A stretch of DNA of 64,000 nt from positions 909,731,009-909,795,008 of the forward strand of contig NC_081414.1 in NCBI RefSeq assembly GCF_030272615.1, written 5' to 3'. The stretch comes from Cryptomeria japonica (lineage: Eukaryota; Streptophyta; Pinopsida; Cupressales; Cupressaceae). Within the stretch, counting starts at the first letter, position 1. The number at the start of each line of letters is the position of its first letter. The translations under genes were made by a program, and so were the position numbers. The notes beneath the pieces were generated by a model. The model searched no databases. It had not been told where the DNA came from and was given only the letters and a program-made list of their open reading frames with translations. Of the stretch, positions 33,950 through 45,262 are shown in pieces.

Positions 33950-36260
33950 CAAGATTGCAGTGATTTTAGGAAACTACCCAATAGTAGTAAGTCATCGATT
34001 TTTAGCCTCTTTAATTTCTCATTTTGTGAATTTTTGTTGATTTTTCGTTCTAAGTTTCATTTTAGTTTGTCCCTTGTCGTTTAGTCGTATGGCCAACTAG
34101 GGTTTCTCGTATGAGTAACTGGCAATTTTTCTTTTCTCGTATCATCATGTACGTATTGTCGTATGGTATATACTCATAAATTGTACGAGTTTGTTCATCA
34201 TGGACCATTTTATCGTCTGATATGGCATAGTAGCTCGTATGGGATAGTTTACTCGTACGGCCTATAAAGTTTACTCGTACAAGTTTCTGCTTTTTTGTGT
34301 TAACTTGTATAGAAAATAACGGGTATTTTGAAGGTCCAATTGTCAAATTTTGATTCATTGTTGTAAATTTGGATTCTTTAGCATTTTTGACACATTCTTA
34401 GCTCAAATTTGATCGCATAGTGATGATTTTTTTGTTCAATTTTGTAGGTTCAGTTGCCAGACATTCAGTTTCGGTGCACATATCCATCGACTATGAGATT
34501 AGTTTGGGATTTGTCATACGCATAGAGGGGACACATTAGATTTGTGGATTTGGATACTTGCTTTAGATGCCTGATATCCATGTGAATCATGGTTTGGTGA
34601 CTTCTTTAGTTGAGGGCTTCCATAGGGAGCACAACACATTCTACCTGCTGACTGGGGAGATGACTATCACTCCTGAGGACATATACAGGATTTCAAGGAT
34701 ACCTTTTGCTGGAGATAAGGTGGATTATGATGTTGCTCCACGATAGGGTATTGAGAGACTTAGATGTATATTTTATGATGACACTATCTTGGATCATTCT
34801 ATCACCTGGGATGATCTTTTGATCAGACATGGTGCATAGTTCCCCCTTGCTTGCATTTTGGCTGGTATTATAGGTTGTTTCATTATGCCAGATAGAGGAT
34901 AATAGGGATTTTTGTGTTGATGGGATAGGATGTTAGAGAGATTCCTTACTCATCCTGTCAGATTAGGTTGGGGATCATGTTTACTCACACAGATGTACCA
35001 CAAGATGCATGAGATCGCCTAGAGAGGGGCAAAGAGTATGGCGGTAGGTGTATTAGTTTTGCAGATTTGGGCCTGGGAGCACATCCCAGTTTGTAGGCCG
35101 ATTGTGGATGATGTGCAAGAGGAGGGTCAGCCCATTGTATATAGATATTCAGGATATATTACACAGCCCCACCTAGGTAAGACCGACTATTGGAGGAGAC
35201 CGTTAGATGACATGATAGCAGTAGTTTGGAGACCATACAAGGGTTTGGAGTTGTGGGATGATTGGAGGAGGTAGTGGAGAGATATGTTTATGACTCAGCC
35301 ACTTGTTGGTAGATCTACAGTGATTATTGAGTGGTTTGTGGTTAGTAGAGTTTTGAGGCAATATAGGAGGCCACAGAGTATCTCCCAAGAGTTTATATCT
35401 TATGCATGATTTATTGATGAGGAGAGGTGAGGTTGGGGGCCTAGACTATCATATGCCCTGGCCATGCAACAATTAGCAGGTTTAGAACCATAGAGGTGGG
35501 AGTATTTAGAGGATGTTGCAGATGTGGGGGTAATTACTGAGTTTAGGGATTGGTTTTAGAGACATCCATTCCCTCGATTCATAGATCCTGGAGAGCATAC
35601 CCCTCAGATTGATGAGGGTGATGATGTTCCTGCACGAGCTCAGAGAGAGGCAACACCTAGGAGGGGAGGAGGAGATCCGAGTGTGAGCAGTAGTAGAGAA
35701 CTTGTCACAAGAAGACAACACTAGAGGGGAGAGGGAGGGTCATTGGGAGCAGTTGGTGGAGATGCAGGTGGTGATAGGGGAGGAGAGGCCACAATGGATG
35801 TAGAGATGGGTGAGGCAGCAAGCCCTAGCAGTGACACTCCAAGATAGGTATGACAGAGGAGAGAGGAGCATGGTGGTGGAGGTGAGGAGGGAGGAGCAGG
35901 AGGTCAGACAACTACATACATTATTTATGCACTGAGAAGGAGACTTAGGGGCTTGTAGACATAGATGGCAGTGATGCAGGCATAGATAGTGGAGAGAGAT
36001 CGACAGATCACAGAGAGAGATCAACATCTATAGAGTATGAGAGCAGAGTGTGACAACCTCCAGCATGAGGTTGTACATCAGACGAGCAGGGTAGCGTATT
36101 ACATGGCAACTTATAGTGCAATGGTACTAGCAGATAAGAAGGTAGTTCCTTATTCTTAGTATATGGCTCGATCTAAGGGAGCTAGGGTACCGAGACAGGA
36201 TGATGCCCCTATTTAGCAGCCACCACCTCCTCTTCCAGGCAATGAGGGAGAGGCATAGAG
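33950..36260 (+). pseudogene. Gypsy-2 antisense ORF, plant-mobile-domain-like
   Basis: On the plus strand, antisense to gag-pol, the fragments read TSLVEGFHREHNTFYLLTGE followed by MTITPEDIYRI, then VDYDV, GVLVLQIWAWEHIPVCRP and WRRPLDDMIAVVWRPYKGLE. These match, block by block, the better preserved antisense ORF of Gypsy-3 and the plant mobile domain style (H-T-F-x5-GEMT-x3-D). A GTAAGT at about 33988-33993 and a TTTTGTAG/G at about 34450 sit where the Gypsy-3 unit has its splice sites. An acidic/basic tail ends near 36260. Stops are many. Confidence 0.65.
34071..34320 (+). repeat. TCGTAYGR motif cluster in putative intron
   Basis: The intron-like segment of the antisense ORF holds about ten variants of (C)TCGTATGG/CTCGTACGG at irregular spacing, including near-palindromic forms. 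The same motif recurs in the Gypsy-2 leader. Confidence 0.6.
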
Positions 36261-38044
36261 TTAGATTTTTAGATGTCTCCCAGATTTGGTACCCCATTTT
36301 TGTAGTTTATATGATTCTTGCCCCAATTGACAGTATTTGTGACATTTGATATTATTTGTACCTTTTGACATTGATATTTTTTATGAGATATATATATGAT
36401 ACATGATTCGACCTCATTGTACGTGTGTTGATTGATATGAGATGATTTATATGTATGTCTATATTGCTCATGATCATGGATATTTTTCTTTTTTTCATGC
36501 AAATGAATAACTTAATGGATGAACATGATGATGCAAATGTATATGTGAATGCTATGCCATGCTTGCTATATATGTTTTTTGTTTTTCAATGTAACAGTAT
36601 GAATGCAAATGAATGCGTAATGGACTTATGGATCTATATGATATGCTCATGTATGCAACTAACATCTCGTGTAGGATTTGTGATGTTGATACACAGGTAC
36701 TCAATTGTGTCGATGATGATGATACAATTGACCACTTGACAGAGAAATGATGATTGATTCAGATTCAACTCACCCAGAAATATTGTTATCATGCTGAAAT
36801 CACTTTAAATGCAAAACATAGTATGAATGCAAACTAGGACTAAGTCACTAGATTTGGTATGCTTAATTATCATCACTGGGCATTTTACAATGTTGGAAAT
36901 AGACATAAGAACCAAGGAACAAAAAGCCAAGATGACCTTAATGTCACGTCCTTTTTAGTATAGCAAGTGAACATAAGCACAAAGGCATAAAAAGATAGGA
37001 TGACCTGAATGTTGCTTGTGTTTAAACACACCAGACAAAGCAGGGTTCCTTTTTTTAATATGCAATCTTGATTATCTTGTCCGCATTGACCCTTTTATCA
37101 TTCATATCCTAGGACAGATTAAGTATGCATCCAAATTGCATAATAAAGAAATTTACTCAAAATAGACAAGGAAATATTTCCAACCTCCCTGTAGCATACA
37201 AATAAATGAAGTCGAGGTATGTGTGGTGACTTCACCTTAATGTGAAGGCACTAATCATAGACACCCAGCTTATAAGATGTTTTCAAATCATCGAAATTAT
37301 TCCTACAAGCAGAAAGCAAAGAAAAGTATTTTGCCCCCAGTCCTTGCTCCTCTTAGTCAAGATAGACTTCCTTGAGTAACTCAAAGGGAATAATAAATGA
37401 AAATCAATTTAAAAGACAACATACAAAGAAAATTTCAATCATATCTCAAACGGTTTTAGTGATTATTTTCATTGTTATTGTTTTGCTTGTTTACTCAGTG
37501 GTAAAACCTTGCACTGGTTAGGAGATAGGTAACTGACTTGGATTGGAGGAGTCAGTACTACCAATGTAAAGAAGACTTGATTAAACTGCTTACGACATTT
37601 AGATTGATCAGACGATTACCCTAAGACTAGGATGTTGATCGGTTTCAAGCCATGAGGGTTCCAAGAAGAACCAGGGTGTCACAAAAGTGACTGAAGGATA
37701 TGTACAAGCTAAAGCAAAGATGTAGGAAAGTGGGAAATAAAACAAGAAATGTCAAATTTGTGTTGATAGATGGAGCACTTCAGTACAAGAGGTGCCTGCT
37801 TACCAAGTTTTTACCTTCTTGGCAAATATTCTCTTTTTTTTACTACCAAGGTGCCTGTTTACCAGGTTTTCACCAAGGCATTTGATTTTTGTGATATTTA
37901 GATTTTTTTCTTTTTTTTTCATTTTTGTTGAGGACTTTTTATGATTTTTTTTTTTTTTTTCAAGACATTTTATGATTTCTAGGATTTTTTTTAGGACTTT
38001 TTAGCTGTACAGATTATTGGAGCAGAGAACGCTAAGTGTAGAAT
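36261..38044. other. Gypsy-2 spacer between antisense ORF and integrase
   Basis: No coding sequence recognised. It includes a T-rich stretch (37880-38000) and two copies of a GCCTG-TTACCA-GTTTT-ACC block (about 37793-37817 and 37848-37873) also found in Gypsy-3. Confidence 0.5.
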
Positions 38045-39120
38045 TTCTTCAAGTGGATGGTGTTGATCAGTTCACGGAGCTGATCTCCTTTTGATGTTGA
38101 GAGTTGATAAACTTTAGAGCCAAAGAGTACAGTAACAATGTAGGGACTTAGCTAGTTGGGTTCAAACTTCCCTTTTTGTTCTCAAAACTGTTGATTTTTA
38201 GGATTCTCTCTCAAAACAAGGTCACCAACTTGAAATTCTCTGTGTCAAACTTTCTTGTTATAACCTCTAGACATTCTCTTTTGTTAAGCTCTCAGATGAT
38301 CAAATGCCACTTGCCGACGTTCATCCAGCAATTCTAGTTCTTGCAATCTAGATATTCTATGATTGTCATCCTTAATAAGACCTTGCAAAGAAACTCTCAA
38401 AGAAGTGATTTCAACCTCAATAGCCAAGACTACTTCAGCCCCATACACCAAAGCAAAAGGAGTAGCCCCAGTAGGTGTTCTGATACTTGTTCTATAAGCC
38501 CATAGTGCAAGATTGAGTTGTAGGTGCCAATCCTTCCCTGATTTGTTGACCGTTTTGTGCAAGATAGTTAGCAAATTTTTATTAGATGCTTCAACTTGTT
38601 GATTACCTTGAGGGTAGTATATAGAAGACCAATGTTGTTTGATTTTGAACTTGTCACAGAGCTCATCTAGATCCTTGTTTTTGAATTACCCTCCATTGTT
38701 AGTCACAATTGAAAAAGGGATTCCATACCTAAAGATGGTGTAGTTAAGAATGAACATAGCCACTTGTTTGTTGGTTGCTTTTATTAGTGAAACCGCTTCA
38801 AACCATTTAGTGAAGTACTCAGTGTCAGTTATGATAAAGTTGTGTCCATTAGATGATGCAGGATAGATTTGGCCAATGAGGTCAAATGCCCATTGCTGAA
38901 AAGGACAATGTGTGATAAAATGTAATAGCACTGTTGCTGGAGCATGTATGAAATTCCCATGTAGCTGGCATTTCTCACAAGTTTTAGCAAATTTTATAGC
39001 ATCTTTTTCCATATCTAGCCAATAGTAGCTAGCCCTTAGTAGTTTTTGAGCTAGAGTTAGACTATTTGAGTGAGATCCACAAATACCTTCATGGACTTCA
39101 GATAATGCACATTAAGACTC
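38045..39120 (-). pseudogene. Gypsy-2 integrase
   Basis: The HHCC zinc finger (EVHEGICGSH... TCEKCQLHG) is present. The DDE core reads FDLIGQIYP (D kept), then IVTNNGG (38698-38700 codes Asn where the second catalytic Asp belongs) and QQVEASNK (Glu kept). Downstream come LALWAYRTSIRTPTGATPF and LVYGAE, and a GPY/F-like KFEPN-LSPY end. Several stops, one right after NNGG. Confidence 0.85.
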
Positions 39121-39399
39121 TTTAGGTTGTAGACACCTAAGCAAAGTACTATATAAACCTTGCCTATATAGATCGTTAGCGATGATGACATATCGTGAAG
39201 TATTTAGAATTAGGTTTCTTTTCTCATTATGGGTAAGGTTATCAAGGATAATTTGGTCACGTAAGTAAGAGTAGATATGGATATAGCAAGATGAGCCATG
39301 TCCAATGATAGAACAGACCATTTGGCACTCAGGGGAATCATAAAGGACAATGAAGCTCTTCCACTAGGAATTCATAATGGAACTCAGATTCTTGTAGCT

Positions 39400-39780
39400 A
39401 TGGTATAGATGCCAATGTAGCCATAGCATTTACTACTCTATTTGTTGATCTAGGAATCCATTGAAATGAAACAAAAACAAAGCATTTCTTAAATTCATCA
39501 GCCATTCTTTTATAGTGTATCAATTTTTCATCCTGAGTTTGTTATATATCATTGACCTAGCTTATTATAAGCCGAGAGTCACCATATATGTATAGCTCAA
39601 CAACTTTCCATTCAATAGCCAGCTTGATTCCATTTACCAAGGCTTCACATTCTACAATATTGTTGGTATAAGGAAAGAGGATCTTGTACGCCTTTGGAAT
39701 TGAGTATATCTCAGGAGTGATAAAAATAATTCCAGCACTAGAACCAGGTTGAGTAAAAGATCCATCAAAGAACATTTTCC
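39400..39780 (-). pseudogene. Gypsy-2 archaeal-type RNase H
   Basis: MFFDGSFTQPGSSAGIIFIT (first D), NNIVECEALVNGIKLAIEW (Glu kept) and LYIYGDSRLIIS (D kept). This second RNase H between RNase H1 and integrase is a known trait of Tat elements. Frame breaks follow after 39557. Confidence 0.8.
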
Positions 39781-39784
39781 AAGA

Positions 39785-40350
39785 TCACTGAGTAAGATGC
39801 ATTATGGATTCATCAGGAAATTCTATGTTCAAAGGTTGATTGTCTTCAAGCAGAGCTTCTGCAAGTTGATCTGCAATGCTTTGTCCTTTGATAGCTTTGT
39901 GTTCTACATACTCAATGTCAAATTTTGTGAGTATCATAACCCATTTAGCCAGTCTCCCTCTGAGTGTTGCTTTGTTTAGAAGATATTTCAGACGATCAAT
40001 CTTAGCCACTAGTTTGATAGAATATGCTAGAATGTAATGTCTTAATTTATGTGATGCAAAGACCAATGCCAAACAATCTTTCTCAATGATAGTGTAGTTC
40101 ATCTCATAGGACACCAAGGTCCTACTAATATTGTATATAGCTCGTTCCTTTTTTTCTCATCTTGTCGAGCTAAACGTTCCCCTAGTGATGTATTAGTAGC
40201 TGATATATAAAGAATCAAAGGCTTGCCTTGAATTGGTGGCATCAAGATAGGTGGATTAGAAAGATATTCCTTGATCTTCTTTAGGTGTTGTTCACATTCT
40301 CCATCCCAGTTGTATGTAACTCCTTTCTGTAATGCTTTTGCGAAGGGTTG
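39785..40350 (-). pseudogene. Gypsy-2 RNase H1 and connection
   Basis: Minus-strand pieces read ILMPPIQGKPLILYISATNT, LVSYEMNYTIIEKDCLALVF, HYILAYSIKLVAKIDRLKYL and FDIEYVEHKAIKGQSIADQL. It is the direct continuation of the RT thumb at 44536 across the TR-GAG insertion. Confidence 0.82.
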
Positions 40351-40355
40351 AGCCT

Positions 40356-40817
40356 TGTTGGTGTAAATAATTATTCATCATGGATATTATTACACCTTAC
40401 TTAAGTTTACTTAGGAAATGCATTTCATAGTAGTTTGGATATGAGACACTTGGGTGTTTGTGCCACATTGGGATAGTGTGTGTAGGAGAATTTCCACCTT
40501 TTATGGTGTTGATCTTGTTGTTACACTCCACATTCAATGGGTGATCCACCTCATGTGGAATATTATATTGTTTCTCCTACCTACCCACACCTATTTCCTA
40601 CCTATCCTTGTTTCTTATTGAGCCACATGTCATGTTTGTGTGCTCACATATCCATATAGCCTTGCCTATATAAGAAGGCTCATATTTATTGTATGTAACG
40701 ATTGATTATCTAGTTGATCAGTATTTTCTCTTGATAGAATACAATTTATTCCTATCAATATTTTGTTCTCTCTTATTTGTACTTTCCATTGCCTCTTGAT
40801 CTTGGCAAAATCTCACA
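40356..40817 (+). repeat. TR-GAG 5' LTR
   Basis: TGTTGGTGTAAATAAT to AAATCTCACA. Contains a TATA box TATATAAG at 40667-40674. PBS follows directly. Confidence 0.88.
40667..40674 (+). promoter_or_regulatory. TATA box of TR-GAG 5' LTR
   Basis: TATATAAG, conserved in the 3' LTR at 44379-44386, is placed about 145 bp before the LTR end, as expected for an LTR promoter. Confidence 0.6.
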
Positions 40818-40830
40818 TGATATCAGAGCC

Positions 40831-41624
40831 ATTAGAGTGTCATTGGTTTGCTAATTGAGAGAAATTTGATGCTATTTGGGGTTGTGTATTTTATAGTTTT
40901 CTATTGCAGGTTATTATTGAAGCTTGATGGGTCAAATATGAGGTTACCATTGGATTGAGGAGGACCAAGAAAGTCATTTTTGCCTTTTGTTTCATCCATA
41001 TCGGACTTTGGAGGCCAAATCTAGAGGCATTTGAAGTTTGACGCTGCAGCGGAAATTTTCCAGAAATTATAATTTTGTAGACAATTTTCAAATAGAGATA
41101 TTGCACTCAAAAAAACTCATTTTTTTAAGAATTTTTTTTTGTTTTGGGGTAGAATTGCCGGATCTGTATAGTGGTGTAGGAGTTTTCTGATTTTTGTATA
41201 TAGGGTTTTCGGAAATCGCGAAATCCCAATTTTTACAACTTTGGAGGCTTCGTTTGGGCTCATATGGACTCCTTTTAAGGTGCTGTTTTTTTTTAAAGTG
41301 AATATTTTTTCATCTACTTTCATAATCTGCCACATGTTTGCAATGATTTTAAGTAGAAATTGTACTTTCTATATTTGGCCATTTTTGGCATATTTGGTAC
41401 TTGCATTTTGCTTAGATCTCAGTTTAGATCACTAGAAGTATTTGTTGAAGTCTCTTAGATCTCATTTTGAGAAGTTGTAAATTGAAATCAGAAGTCCACT
41501 TTGCCATGTTTTGCAAGTGGCCCATTGTATACGCACTAAGTATAAAGTGCCAAAGTCACCATTTTGGGGGGGTGTCTTGTGTGATTGTGCCTCTCTCTAT
41601 CTTGTGTTTTTTCATTTTGGTACT
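40831..41624 (+). other. TR-GAG leader
   Basis: About 800 bp between the PBS and the gag ATG. No coding content recognised; an upstream open frame joins gag at 41511 but contains no conserved block. Confidence 0.55.
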
Positions 41625-43514
41625 ATGGGTTCTCCTAAATTTCCACTTTTAACTCCTCATAATTATGCATCATGGAAGATTAAAACATGGAGTAAACTAA
41701 TGGAAAAAGGACTCATTCATTATGTAAATGAAACTATTACAGCACCACCTGATCCTAAGGTTGATCCTCATGCTCAAATTGAATGGCTTACTAAGAATGC
41801 TATGGCACTTGGAACTCTTAGAAAGTATGTATCAGATGACCTCATTTTTCACATTGATAAGTGTACAACAATTAAAGAGACTTGGGATATTTTTAAGAAA
41901 TTGTATGGTCAAATTGATGAGATTAAGGGCTACAAGCTTGATAGTGAACTCACAACTTTGGATCCCAAGGATTTTGATACAATCCAAGATTATGTCACAA
42001 AAGCAACTGAGTTAAGAGCAAAGCTAAAGGATTGTGGAATTGATAAAAAGGATGCTCAATTGGTTTATAACTTGTTGGACAAGCTTCCTTCAGAGTATGT
42101 AGCCTTTGTATCTAGCTTTCACACCTATAGGTTAGCTCAAGGTTCCTCATACACTTCTCCCTCATTTGATTCATTCACGGAGATGTTGATACTTAAGTAA
42201 TCTAAGTTGACCATGATGGGGATTCTCAAATCTTCAAAGTCACAAGCTTTGGTGGCTAACAAAGGGAATCAAAGTAATCAAGGAAAAGGCAAGAATCAAA
42301 AGCAACCTAAGTCTAAACCACAACAAGATGGAGCACAATCTTCCTCTCCACAACAAGGTGATTCACCATTCTCACCTAAGAGGAAATCATATAAGGACAA
42401 TCTTTTTTGTGGATATTGCAAGAAGTCAGGACATGATGAACATCATTGTTATAAGAAGGATATTGATGAGTTAAAGAATCTTCTTGAGAAAAATAGAATC
42501 AACCTACCTTCTAGAATGTCTAAATCGGCTTCTTCTTCCAAGGATAAAGGAAAGGATCACTCTTTTGGGACAGATAAAGGAAAGGGAAAAGCTCTTTGTG
42601 CTACTACAAGTCATGATTTAGGGAGATGGCTTCTAGATTCAGGAGCTTCTCATCATATGGCATCTTCACAGTCTATGTTTTCTACATTTGAGCCTTGCCA
42701 CATGCCGTAGATTTTGATGGGCAATCATACATACATGGATGTTATTGGGAAAGGATCTATTGCCATTGGCGATAACTCCTTCAATTATGTGTTGTGTGTA
42801 CCCCACTTGACAAATAATCTCCTTTCCATCTATCAAATCACACATGAGGCAACTAGGAAAACTATGGAGTTCACACCTGATTCAGTTATCATTAGAGACT
42901 TGGAGAGTGGAGCTATCATTGCGACTGGGGTGGTTGATCATGCATCTCGGTTGTACTCTTTTTCAGATTTTGGTCCTATTGATGAGGTTGATTCTTCCTA
43001 TGTTGATGATTCAAATTTTGAGGAGAACTTTGGGCATTTGAAGTTAGGGATTATCACATGTGAACCCATTCTTGAGCCTTGCATTTCATCTCCTTCTATT
43101 GATATCACACCACCTATTGCACTCGATGATGCAGTGAGTGCGACAATTTTGCCTTCTTGCGATTGAATGCAGCGGGATATTTCATGTCTTCCAACTTTAG
43201 TTGATTGGGATGCCTACTTGACAGACATTGTAGGTTTGTTTGTGGAGTCCTACATTGCATATTTGGGAGACACCATTGATGACATTCATCTTCTCTTTGA
43301 TGAAGGTGATCCTTCTTTGATTGTTGTGAGGGATCACTCTGACCCTCTTGTGCATTCTCTACATGATCAATCTTTAGAGGTTGACATGATTGTGGATAAT
43401 TTTGTACAACACTTGGAGGAGGTCTCTTTATCTTTTGAGGAGACATATGAGTATTTGGATATTGTTCTACATTCATCTCCACTAGATCTTGGAGTTCCTT
43501 TTTCAGCAGTGTAG
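41625..43514 (+). pseudogene. TR-GAG gag-protease with novel C-terminal region
   Basis: One frame of 630 codons, broken only by TAA 42198, TAG 42708 and TGA 43164, ends at TAG 43512. Residues 1-190 are copia gag (MGSPKFPLLTPHNYASWKIK, ETWDIFKKLYGQ, DYVTKATELRAKL, VYNLLDKLPSEY). A CCHC knuckle CGYCKKSGHDEHHC lies at about 42414-42455. The protease active site DSGASHHMAS is intact at about 42640-42670, with FNYVLCVPHLTNNLLS after it. From about residue 400 the sequence leaves known copia domains: it becomes acidic (IDEVDSSYVDDSNFEENFG, LTDIVGLFVESYIAYLGDTI) and I do not recognise it. No integrase motif follows. Confidence 0.8.
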
Positions 43515-44067
43515 CACAGTTTACCACCTTTGGAGGGGGTACCTTTCAGCATCGACATGGGGACACTTGAGCAATTTTCAGAGATTCCTTTCATCATGAG
43601 TATTTTTACTTCATCTTCCCTTCATGGTTGGGGAGACTTTTTGGATCCACCTTTGATTTTGTTTCTTCCTAAGGGGAGGAATATTGTTCGACGTTCATGG
43701 AGTAGTTTGTTCATTCATCTTTGAGCTTCTATTATTGGTGTAGATTCCATACTGAGGGGGGGCTTCCTAGTCTCTCTTCTTCTTCTCTCATATGGGGGGG
43801 ACTTTTTCCTCACATGGGGTTTTGTCCTTCACATACTTCTATGAGAGTTCTTTGTATCTAGTTTTCATCTCTCTTTTGGGGGAGGGTTTTTTCCCATTGG
43901 GTTTTTCTCTCTTTCCTGGCTTTGGGAGAGATTTCCTTGCATTTGTTTTCATGCATTTTCATTTGTACATGGGTACCTAACATGGCCTCGTAGCCAGGAC
44001 CCACCTTGCATTGTTTAGTTGCATTGTAGACTTAAGTGCATTCCCCTAAGTTGCACTTAAGGGGGGG
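43515..44067 (+). other. TR-GAG 3' untranslated region and PPT
   Basis: Non-coding, with several G runs (GGGGGG near 43755, 43793 and 43890). It ends TTAAGGGGGGG, the polypurine tract next to the 3' LTR. Confidence 0.6.
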
Positions 44068-44530
44068 TGTTGGTGTAAATAATTATTCATCATGGATATT
44101 ATTACACCTTACTTAAGTTTACTTAGGAAATTCATTTCATAGTAGTTTGGGTATGAGACACTTGGGTGTTTGTGCCACATTGGGATAGTGTGTGTAGGAG
44201 AATTTCCACCTTTTATGGTGTTGAACTTGTTGTTACACTCCACATTCAATGGGTGATCCACCTCATGTGGAATATTATATTGTTTCTCCTACCTACCCAC
44301 ACCTATTTCCTACCTACCCTTGTTTCTTATTGAGCCACATGTCATGTTTGTGTGCTCACATGTCCATATAGCCTTGCCTATATAAGAAGGCTCATATTCA
44401 TTGTATGTAACGAATGAATTATCCAGTTGATCAGTATTTTCTCTTGATAGAATACAGTTTATTCCTATCAATATTTTGTTCTCTCTTATTTGTGCTTTCC
44501 ATTGCCTCTTGATCTTGGCAAAATCTCACA
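44068..44530 (+). repeat. TR-GAG 3' LTR
   Basis: 463 bp, nearly identical to the 5' LTR, followed by the TSD AGCCT at 44531-44535. Confidence 0.88.
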
Positions 44531-44535
44531 AGCCT

Positions 44536-45262
44536 TATCTACTAGATGAGAAATGAAGCATCTTATTGATTGGAGCCGCCCTTGTAGAGTTATCATTTGA
44601 CTGACATTCTTTGGAGGTGGCATTTTCATTATAGCTTTAATTTTTTCTGGATCCACTTCAATCCCTTTTTGTTGAAACAATGTATCCTAGGAGCTTGCCA
44701 GATGTAACTCCAAATGCATATTTCTTAGGATTTAGTTTTTAAATTTTTCCATCATGTCTAAGATTGGACCCAGTTCTGAGAGATGTGTTCACCTTTTCAT
44801 AGATTTGAGTAGGGTATCATTGACATAGTCCTCCATGTTTTTGTGCATCATGTCATGAAAGATTGTTGTTACAACTCTTTCATAAGTGGCGCTCACATTC
44901 TTTAAGCCAAAAGGCATCACATTCCAATAGAAAGTTTCCCGGGCATAGGTGAACGTTGTTTTCTCTTGATCCTCAGGTGCAACTTTGATCTGATTGTATC
45001 CGAAAAAACCATCCATCAAAGAGTACATTTCATAGCCAGCAGTCATTTCCACTATCATGTCTATGTTAGGTAGTGGAATATCATCTTTTGGACATGCTTT
45101 GTTTAAGTCTCTAAAATCTATGCAAACATGTATTGATTTGTCAGGTTTGGAAACAGGTATAATATTAGATATCCACTCAGAATAATCAATTACTCTGATG
45201 GATCCTTCTTTTAGTAATTTTTCTATCTCAGCCTTAACAAGTAATGCTACATGAGGATGCAT
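44536..45262 (-). pseudogene. Gypsy-2 reverse transcriptase
   Basis: Motifs in order: EIEKLLKEGSIRVIDYSEW, CIDFRDLNKACPKDDIPLPN, DGFFGYNQIKVAPEDQEKT, MPFGLKNVSATY and EDYVNDTLL. The catalytic YVDD is YVND, with the Asn codon at 44819-44821. The thumb follows (GIEVDPEKIKAIMKMPPPKN, LQGRLQSIRCFISHL) and is cut by the TR-GAG insertion. A frameshift separates palm and thumb near 44690. Confidence 0.88.

Larger units (their letters stand above)
40356..44530 (+). mobile_element. TR-GAG: young non-autonomous copia derivative
   Basis: 4,175 bp flanked by AGCCT (40351-40355 and 44531-44535). Its LTRs (40356-40817 and 44068-44530) differ at about eleven positions by my count, roughly 2.4 percent. It has a PBS (TGATATCAGAGCC, 40818-40830), a G-rich PPT before 44068, and one long frame with gag, zinc knuckle and protease. 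There is no integrase, RT or RNase H. It fits the class of terminal-repeat retrotransposons with a gag domain, which depend on enzymes from other elements. It lies inside Gypsy-2 in the opposite orientation. Confidence 0.88.
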
